From Mermis nigrescens (taxonomy: Eukaryota > Nematoda > Enoplea > Mermithida > Mermithidae): 64,000 bases of DNA. The stretch's first letter is position 1, and every line of letters begins with the position of its first letter. Below, one piece after another: positions 11,541-20,700 of this stretch. The notes beneath the pieces are model-generated. The model saw only the letters and a program-made list of their open reading frames with translations. It was not told where the DNA came from and searched no databases. The stretch is from positions 576,635 to 640,634 of the forward strand of contig JAVLUZ010000163.1 in assembly GCA_036768485.1 (NCBI GenBank), in the 5' to 3' direction. Position numbers and translations under genes: made by a program.

Positions 11541-12589
11541 TTATAGTGACAGTTTGTCTATTTACTCTTGCTTACATTCAAAAATACTCTATCAATTCGG
11601 GAAATTCTAATAGTTAGCTGCACTTTTGTCATAGTAAAGATTAGGTTCAAAAATATTCAAAAGGTTTTCACCAAAAATCGTCTGACAGTGACTTGAGTCT
11701 TGTACCCTGAGAGGGGGTAATAAATCTCCTCACCCCTCCCTTCGGGAATGTGTTTCCGATCCATGTAGCAAGCATGAGAATTAAAACTTAGTCATCACAT
11801 GAATAATAAATTGGCACTTTGCTGTATGTAACTTTGTGTAACTGGGTACGCGACTGAAACCACAAGAAAAGTCTATAGGTGAAAAATAGCCTTTGTACTG
11901 CAGATGCATTCTGAATACTTAATATTCAACGGACATATTAAACTTATTCAAATTTGATTTTAACCCTCGGCGCCTCGGCACTTTTCAGCTTCGCCCTCGG
12001 CGCCGAGGCCGAGGCTCCAAAAAACGCCGAGGCTTGCCGAGCGGGCCGAGGCCGAGGCCTCGGTCCGATCACTGCCCTAGACCATTTACTTAAAGGCAGG
12101 CAGGCACTAATAGCATGACAGTGAAGCATTGCATTTTTGAACCTGACACATGCATTAGCTCAGAGTTCGGGTGGTGGGAGTTAGTCATACAATTTGGGGC
12201 AGGAAGTGGGAGGGGATGAATGATCTTCAATTTTTAGCTGAAAATAATAGAAAACACATAAAAATCCAAAATTTTAATTTTTTGCCAAAAATGGGGAGGA
12301 TGAAAAACGTTCGAATAGGAGATTGGAAGGACTACCAGCTTTTGACGAAGACTCCCACTCATCCATTTGTGGATATACGCGGAAATAATGACATTTTTAA
12401 ATGTTTCTCGATGAGATATATGCAATGGTGGAGACAAACGATTGAAAAAATTTAGTATTTTCTCACTTAATTTCAAACTTGTATATAAAAAATTATCCTG
12501 TAAGCTACCTGTATGACAAATTTTTTCAATATAGAGTTGAAGCTTGCCTCAAAAATATTTGAAAATACTTGTGTTCGCATTAAGTATTT

Positions 12590-12860
12590 CGGTTTCGCAA
12601 AGAAAATTAATGCATAAAATTATAAATTCGGCGCGAAGCGCCAAACTTATTGACATATTCGGTATTTTTGAATTAAACCAGGGTTTCTAAGGTAAAGAAA
12701 ATAATACAAAACAAGAAATTGCGCGAAGCACCGGAAGATTTTTTTAGTGCAGTAGCTCAAATGTGTGCTAAAAACGGATTTTGGCTATCCTTTTAGTAGA
12801 CTTCCATAATTTTAAATTTTTTCCTCTAGGATACTCTCGTAAAAATTAAAAATATTCTTG
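12590..12860. mobile_element. Fragment related to family G
   Basis: Two GCGCGAAGC palindromes (12630-12642 and near 12720) lie in a context like that at 24720-24850, followed by GCTCAAATGTGTGCTAAAAAC...TTTTGG as in family G. The ends are not defined. Confidence 0.45.
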
Positions 12861-13237
12861 ATTCCCAACAGTGATCGTACAGGGTCAGATTTTCACCCCG
12901 GTCGGGGTCGGGGTCAGTCGGGATGGAAAACCCCGGTTTTCGGGGTCGGGGTCGAAGTCGGGGTTGAAGATTATCAGTTAACAATAATGGAACTGGTTAT
13001 GTTCATCATTTTATTTACAATTCTAAGTTCAAACATCGTTTTAGCAATTTAGCATTCCTTTCAATTTTAATCACTAATCTCTCTCGCTTTTTCGTATTCT
13101 TCCACAGTTTTTTCTAAACGGTATTCTATGGCGCGCTGATTGCAGAGGAGCCAAATTAGAATGATTTTTTAACGAATGACAAAATGCAGAGCGTTTTGGC
13201 GCACTTTATGGTGATAAATATGCGAACGTGATATGTT

Positions 13238-13810
13238 CAGGGTGTCCTATCTAACAATCCCCAGTCGTTTTTAGTCATAACTTCTTAATAATGGTCCAAA
13301 CTTGATGAAAATTTACCAGCTTACAACACGTCAATAACATTGTAAACCTCTAAGTTTCATTGAAATTGGTTAATTACAAGCTTTACAACAACACTTTTTG
13401 TGATTGGTACTTTCTAATCAGTTTATTTGTTACTTTGAATTTTTTAAATACGTAACTTTTTTGAATTTTGTTAAATCTATTTTTTTACTTTTCTAGGTAA
13501 TTGTCGTGCCTTTATTGGTCATAAATTACCACAGGCACGACAATTACCTAGAAAAATTTCAAAAAAATAGATTTAACAAAATTCAAAAAGTTACGTATTT
13601 AAAAAATTCAAAGTAACAAATAATCTGATTAGAAAGTAACAATCACAAAAAGTGTTGTTGTAAAGCTTGTAATTAACCAATTTCGATGAAACTTAAATAT
13701 TTACAATGTTATTAGACGTGTTGTAGACTGGTAAATTTTCATCAAGTTTAGACCATTAGTAAGGAAGGTATGGCTGAAAAACACTGTGGATAGTTAGGTG
13801 GGACACCCTG
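13238..13810. mobile_element. 573-bp palindromic element with CAGGGTGTCC ends
   Basis: Near-perfect arms of about 260 bp run from CAGGGTGTCC to the inverse GGGACACCCTG and fold around a short centre near 13497-13549 (TAATTGTCGTGCC / GGCACGACAATTA). The flanks do not give a clear TSD. A snapback element of Tc1/mariner-like or unknown affiliation. Confidence 0.8.
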
Positions 13811-13979
13811 TACGAGTTAACAAAATGGCGACTAGGCGTACCTTTTATGAAATATCGTGAGTGTCGAGTTTAACATTCATTATGCTCGTGAATGAATCAT
13901 CCTTGTTTGGTGTTTGCCGAATTTATTTGTATTTATACGATTCTTCTATGTACCAAAAATTAAATGCTATATTTCACCC

Positions 13980-14370
13980 CAGTGTTTTTTGTACAAGGTC
14001 CGTTTGTACACTATACAAAGGTGGTCCCCAAAAGTCTCTGCTTATTTTGTACACACAAATTTTTGGGTGCTATAATATGATACAGTAGCGATTTTAGTGT
14101 GGTAAAACAGGGTTGTTCGACTTCTGGTAGTGTATTTTAGCTAATTTCTGGGTCTCTAAGGGCAAAAATCACTAAAATCGTCTTCAAACGTTTCGCTTGA
14201 GACCGAATGATTTGACATTTTTCCTTTTGAAATGCAATTTCTGATATTTGCGAATTTCAGACCTTTTTTGCAATTTTTGTCCTTCCAAAAATCTTTTGTA
14301 CATTTACAAAGACGGTCCCTAAAAGTCTTTGTACATCAGGCAAAATCTTTGCCGAGTACAAAAAACACTG
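13980..14370 (+). mobile_element. GTACAAA-type hAT element, intact, 8-bp TSD
   Basis: The 15-bp inverted repeat CAGTGTTTTTTGTAC is flanked by perfect 8-bp duplications TTTCACCC (13972-13979 and 14371-14378). Further inverted GTACAAAG/GTCCCTAAAAGTCTTTGTAC motifs lie inside each end. Non-autonomous, 391 bp. Other copies are at 10312, 20880 (minus), 44647 and 63535. Confidence 0.9.
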
Positions 14371-14617
14371 TTTCACCCCCGAAAAAAATTCAACCCCGAT
14401 TCGAAAAATCTTGCCCCCGCTCGGGGGTCGGGGTTTAGGCCGGGTTTTTCGGGGTCGGGGTCCGCACGATCACTGATTCACGGATGAGGGCGGGCCCCTC
14501 CCTGCCCCTGGCTTATTACGCCCCTGTATATGTGTACGAGTTATCTCCGTTTTACATTTTTTTCTGCAATAGCCAAATTGCTAAATATGTTATGCATACC
14601 CATGTTTCGTAGCAGGA

Positions 14618-14791
14618 ATGCCACTTATCGAAGGCGTAGGTGACGAGGTATTAGCTTGTCTAGGTGCTTCTTTATTAGTCGCTTTGGCTACTTTTGCCTG
14701 GTATACAACCCGAGTGAGACCGCTTTTGAACGGAGGAGCTGTGTATGTTGTGCAAATCGAAGAAAGTTCGGCAAATAGACGAGTTTTGCAG
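14618..14791 (+). CDS. TMUB1: TMUB exon 1
   Basis: Encodes residues 1-58, including LIEGVGDEV and the first membrane segment. The donor is CAG|GTGTTC in phase 0. Two bases before the ATG is an acceptor-like TTCGTAGCAG, so the mRNA start may be made by trans-splicing or by a short upstream 5'UTR exon. Confidence 0.85.
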
Positions 14792-17700
14792 GTGTTCATT
14801 TTATTTTTTAATATCATTCAGAAACTTTTTCCAGCAATCGCATTTCACAGGTAGCTAGTTTTTCAGCAATCGTTTACACAGGTAGCTAATGTTAGAATGT
14901 CAAACAGCTCGGTTACGTACTAGATATTTATTATGTTAAATATCTTAGGCTAAGTAGACGTCAGTTTCAACATATTTTTAAAATGTATTTTTTTAATTTT
15001 AAATAAATTACTGTACTTCAGATGATCAAAACGCTACTTCAAACCTTAAGGTATGGCTGATCAATTGATTAGTCATTTGAAATGAATTCTGTATTCGAAT
15101 AGATTCAAATTATGCTATAATGCTTATTCGAAGACTAAGCCCTTCTTTGAAATTTTTATAAATTTTTGATATAATTATAAAAGAATAATTGTCCAGAAAT
15201 ATCATTTCCCCGCTAGAAATGAGCAGAATTAATTGAAAATTTGAATCGCTTGAATCATAGATGCACGAGGTCAGGCTCGGCAGGGTGGGTGAAATCCCAG
15301 AAATCCATAATAGTTAATTTAAGGCTCACGATTTTTTTGCTGTTTAAACGACCAAAATGGTCAAAATATCCTATAAAATTTTCTTTTCGTGGTAAAATCG
15401 CATTTTTAGTCTATTTTGACTGCATTATATCACTTCTGGCACTAAAAAATATATAAATTTATTTCTTGGGCGGTTTTTGATTCAAAAGTTTATTAAAGTA
15501 CTAATTCGGCGGGGAGCGCGGAAAAATTTTGACATTTTTGCTGCGTTTGACCTCAAAAATGATGCAAAAATGTCCCTTTAGTTCAAAATTGCCGGATAGT
15601 ATTTGTCTGGCTGACACCTCAGTGGGGGTAATACCTCCTCACCCCTATGTACATACATATATGGTTTAATATTTCTTACTATAAACAAGGGCATGGGCGG
15701 ATTCAAGCCCCCTCATTGGCCCAAAATAGTTGGCGAGATAAAGAATGGATATGTAATTTGCAATGATTTTTGGCCGTAATTGATCCTAGTTTCTCGGATT
15801 TTTCCGGCGCTTGGCGCTGGATAATAACTACTAAATGACATACATTCCCGCATGGGGAGGGGGATTGTGAGGCCCCTACCCCTGGGTTCAAGACTCGAGT
15901 CACTGTCAGATGAATTTGAAGCATACCTGGGCAATCGCCAGTCTTCCGAACCAGCAGCAAAAATTTTGGTTGGTCGCCAGTTTGAAAAAGGGTTGTTTCA
16001 TTATATGATCATTCACCTCGCACTTTTTAAATAAATAACGCGCTTCTGTGTGTGTCGTATGCGCATCTTTGTTTTGTCAGTCGAATAATAGGAAGTCATC
16101 ACTGCGACAAAATTGAATCAAGGAAGCAGAAGAAAAAGAAAAAAGGCAGACAAGCAAGAATGGACAAACAAACTTATAATATTTAAAAAAGGAAGATATA
16201 TGAATTTGAACAAAGTGAAAAGTAGATAGATAAATAAATAAATAAATAATAAGTAAATAAATAAGTGAATAAGTAAATGAGCATGCTATTAGTGTGAAAG
16301 AAAACAAAAAGGACGCGAGAAGTAGTATGAATTTAGGTTTCTAAAAGGAGTTAAATTATGAAAGATTGCAGTTCTTTATGATGCGCAAGAATGAAGAAGT
16401 GGAGGAGTGAATACAGAAAAAATACAAAGCCTTGTAGTCATAGGTGGTCAGCACCAAAATTCTGGGGGCGAGGGTGAAAAATTTTCAAAGGTCAAAAAAT
16501 GAGTCTTCAAAAGTGGTTGTATGGCGAAAAAAAAACACCATTTTTCGAGCGTTTCCTACGAGCACTATCCAATGGCATCAAAAAATCGATAAAAAAGCGA
16601 GAAAAATTTCAAAAAATTGAGTTCTGAGGTTGGTATTTTGATTTTTGGGAAGTATTTCAACTTCTGGGGGTGCATACCTCCCAGACCCCCCACGCCCATG
16701 TGTGATTGTAGTGCGCGTTGTGCTTATCAATAAATTTTGCATTTGTCTAAGTACTGTACATAAGTATATTTGGTTTTTCAAGAAAAATTCTTATCGATAC
16801 TCGTAGCCTTGACCCTTGATATCGAATGGCCTACCAGTGAGATATCAGATTAAAACGCGGTAAATACATTGCCCAGGTATCTTTGAACTATCAAACAATT
16901 CGTGCGTGATTTTCGGGACTAAGGCAGCAAAGATGTTAGAAAAGTTTTTGACTGGTATTATATATTTCTGTTTTGTTTATCCATAAAATGCCTAGATTAA
17001 AGTTAAAATGATGTGAAAAGTCAAAGTTTTCGACGAATTCTCATATTTTTTTACTTATAAAAGTGACGAAACGAGTCAGAATGGCATAAAAAGTACTAGA
17101 AAAAATTAAGTAGCCGAAAATTTGGCACTTTTGAGCAAACAGATAGCTAAAAACGCGTAAAAAAGCATCTTCTACAAATTTTTAGAAAATTTTCGGGAAT
17201 ATTCAAAAGATCGCTGATTCTAGGGGCGAGGAAGTGAAAAAATTTTTGCGGGAAGCGGGGGGTGAAAATTTTTCTAGCCTTCCCCCAAGATCACGTATGT
17301 ATGTATGTGCATACCTGTCTGGCTTTTTTCTAGCGTAGGGGGGTAAATTCCCTCATCCCCTTTGTGCATGTATGCTACGCATATGCCTAGGTACTGTCGG
17401 TGGATGAACAAGCTTTGCACGATGAAAACGTCGATTTGAACCAGCTGCTCAGTTCAACGCCCGATCGGGGTCAATCGCCCGCTGTTCAGGTCGCCGCGGA
17501 TAACCCAGCCGGGGTATCGGTTGACCAAAACATCGTCGATTCATCGGCCAACGCCGATCGTGGCTCGGTCGAAATTTCTAATGACGTCGTGCTTAATGAC
17601 GTCATCAGGAATGACGTCATCAAGGATGACGTGGGAGGGGTCCCGATCAACCCCGCCAGCCGAATATCCGACGGCCCGCCCAACGATGCGACGGCGGAGA

Positions 17701-20700
17701 ATTCGCAGCGGAAAACGATTAGACTGAAATTTTTGGACGATTCTCAAAAAATTGCTTCGGCTTGGCTTTCCGAGACCGTTGGCGACTTCATACGGTACTT
17801 ACTACATTCGTATGTTGTACCATACATGTAACAAGGGGGGGTGGGTGGATCGCCCCACCCAAAGTCGGCTCTCCCTCCCATCCCCCCTGAATCAGAAATT
17901 TTCTGCCCCTCAATTTTTGAAAAAAATCAAATTTTTTGGCCGTTTTTAGGCGTTTTTTGGTCGCCTTTGGCCAAAAATTATAGGTCAGTCAAGCCCCTCT
18001 ACAAATGGCCGGGACCCCCCAAAATTCTAAGCCGTTACATGCATGATTTGTACACATTTACATTTAAATATTTGATTCGAGCTTTATATAAAAAAGTATA
18101 GATTACCAACAAAAATTGTTAAAATTTATATTTAGAGTAAATTAGAAAATGTTGCAAAAAATTAACGAGTCAATTTTAAATTGTGCATTTGAAAACGTAA
18201 AAAAATCTTCTGAAATTTAGTAAGTTACACATCGTTTATTTGATACCTCAAAATTTGGCAGTTGGGTATATAAATGACTCATTTTTTGGCAAAAAATGAT
18301 AAAAAACGCAAAAAATTGATTAGAAAACGACAGCTTATGCCAACAACGGGGGAGGGATAGAAAAGTTTAGCTTTTGGGGGAACGATTGGGACGACTGACC
18401 TTAATTGGGATTTCCCCAATCCCTCTGTTATATGCATGCAGGGGCGGATTTAGGTGGGGGCGGGGTGAACGGCCCCGCCCCCTATCGGCCCAAAATAGTG
18501 CGCAAGATTAAGGATTTTTGAGCGATTTTCGGGTTGAAATGGCTAATTTTTCCGCTCAAGTCAGGGTTCCGCCCTCCCTTAGGGGTAACGCCCCCTAAAG
18601 AAAATCCTGGATCCGCCACTGTATGTATGTATATCTTGTTACACATTATGTTTCTTACTTGTTACAGTTGCGGATGTTTAGCTCGTGTTTTTACGGTTTT
18701 CCCTAAAAGTATTCCAACGCTGAAGATTTAACTGCTCGAAAATTGGATAAGATGCTTAATAGGCAATTTTTTCATGCAAAAACTCGCGAAAATGGCTTAG
18801 AAAGCAAATTTTTGCCCTAAAGTCCGAGATATATTTTGGGGGTGAGTTCTGGGAGTCAGTTCACGACCTAGTCCCCTGCATACATGGACAGCGACCGAAT
18901 TAATGGGGGCATACATGATCCTGGCGGGTGGAGGGAAGGGGTCGGGGGGTTTACCTTACCGTAAGAAAAAGTTTCACTCCATGGAAATTTTTTCACCGCC
19001 CTCCTGCTGTTACATGTATTATGTATGCCCCCATCACTATTCTCGATTTACCTAAATTTTCCAAAAATTTGTACAAAAGGGGTTTGTTTTCAACGTTTAT
19101 CGCTATCAATTTGCTGAAAAGTATCAAATTTTCGGCGCCTCGTGCCATGCACTCATTTTATGACTACAATTTGTTCAATTTAATCGAACGTTTCTGAAAT
19201 TTTTTCGTCGCTTTTCCCCAAGAAACATGGAGAATTGACGGAAATAACGAAAAACAATGTTTTGACACGTACCCATGTTTTTGAGCCAGAAAAGACACTT
19301 AAAAATTTCACCCCTTCCCTCCGCCAACCCCAGAATTCCCATGCCGCGCATGTCTCGAAGGATGCACGTCAAAAACTCGTTTCTTGGCGTTTCTGGCGAT
19401 GCTCTATCTTTTTTGGAACGTAAAAACAAAAAGTTTTTGAATCGTTTTTAAAAATTCAAATAAATTGAACAAAATACAAAATATAGTCAAAAAATTAGTA
19501 TATGGCGGGCAGTGGCTAAGATCTGACACATTCTAGCAAACAGCTAGATTGAAACGCTCAAAACGGCTCCTTTTCTGCAATTTTTTTTAAAAAAAACGTG
19601 AATCTTGCGGGGTGGAGGTATAGAAATTTTCGAAGGAGTAGGAGGAGAAAAGAAAAGGTTTTTTTGGGGTTGGAGCAGGAGGGTGTTTTATAACAGAAAA
19701 ACCCCCCAGATCATGCATGACTGTGACCGAAATCTTGAGGACTTTGAGTTATATTTCATGCCAATTTTAGGTAGGTACTGTTAGTACAGTGCCGTCATGA
19801 AACATGGCGCACTATAATCGTCTGATTTATATTAGATGATGCGTCGCGAGCGCCGCATTTTGTTTACAATGCGCTATCATCTCTTTTTTATTATTATAGG
19901 ATATTTATCTGTATCATGCCGTTAATCTGGCAATGCAGACGGTGCTATTTAGCTATTAATAGCGCCAACAAGAAGGAAGCGCGCATGTGAATGCCGGAAG
20001 CCCGCACGTGCCCGAATATAGAACGGCATTCACGTGCGCGCACTCGTCTGAATTCAGACCGGCATTCATGTTTGCGCTTCTGGCATTCACGTGCCCGCTT
20101 CCTCTCGTTGGCGCTATTCATAGCTAAATTGCGCCGTCCGCATCGCCGGATTAACGGCATGATACAGATAAATATCCTATAATAATAAAAAAGAGATGAT
20201 AGCGCATTATAGACGAAATGCAGCGCTCGCGACGCATCATCTAATATAAATCTGACGATTATAGTGCGTCATGTTTCATGGCGAGCACTGTAACATATTA
20301 ATTTCAGAAGCGTTTTATTACACATAATAGTAACGTCACATTATTAGGTTTATCAATTTTTAAAAATTGTTTCCAAATTTTTTTTCATTAAAATCTTTAT
20401 AATCTAAATTGTTCCGGGTATAAATTACGAGTTTTACGATTTCCCTGATTTTTTCGTCATTTTTTGAATATTATCTTGGCTACTTTTGTTTACATTTTGT
20501 TATAACAGTCCCCGAAAAGAAGGTGGGCAAAATTTGTGCCGGCATAGGGAAAAACAGCCATACATATAATCAGGCATGAAGTGCGTGACAATTCTGGGGG
20601 CATTAAAGTTTAAAGTGGCTTTTTGTGCCCAAAAAACGTGGAATCTTTTAAGAGCGTAAAAACGTAAAAAAATGTCCAAAACACTACGGAAAATAGGATT

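Larger units (their letters stand above)
9593..12074. mobile_element. hAT-like element with hexamer-array ends and 8-bp TSD
   Basis: A perfect 17-bp terminal inverted repeat, CAGTGATCGGACCGAGG, is flanked by perfect 8-bp duplications CCCTAGAC (9585-9592 and 12075-12082). Immediately inside each end is a GC-rich array of CCTCGG/GGCCGA hexamers (about 9630-9705 and 11962-12060) in inverted arrangement. The 2.48-kb AT-rich interior has no recognisable transposase. It holds a GTACAAA-type copy from 10312 and a family-E-like block near 11280-11536. This is a non-autonomous hAT-like element later entered by others. Confidence 0.9.
12869..14475. mobile_element. hAT-like element with GGGGTC-array ends, containing nested elements
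   Basis: Ends CAGTGATCGTACAGGGTC and the inverse CAGTGATCGTGCGGACC share CAGTGATCG with the element at 9593-12074. Here the subterminal GC-rich arrays are of GGGGTC (12893-12965 and 14395-14460). Flanking octamers ATTCCCAA and ATTCACGG match at only 5 of 8 positions, so the TSD is weak or decayed. Two further elements lie inside (13238-13810 and 13980-14370). No transposase was seen. Confidence 0.7.

Noticed and set aside
9630..12060. GC-rich CCTCGG/GGCCGA blocks as CpG islands or promoters
   Set aside because: They are the subterminal arrays of a hAT-like element with a defined TSD.
17597..17619. Two perfect TGACGTCA (CRE-like) sites in TMUB exon 2
   Set aside because: They result from repeated Asn-Asp-Val-Ile codons inside coding sequence and are unlikely to be regulatory sites.
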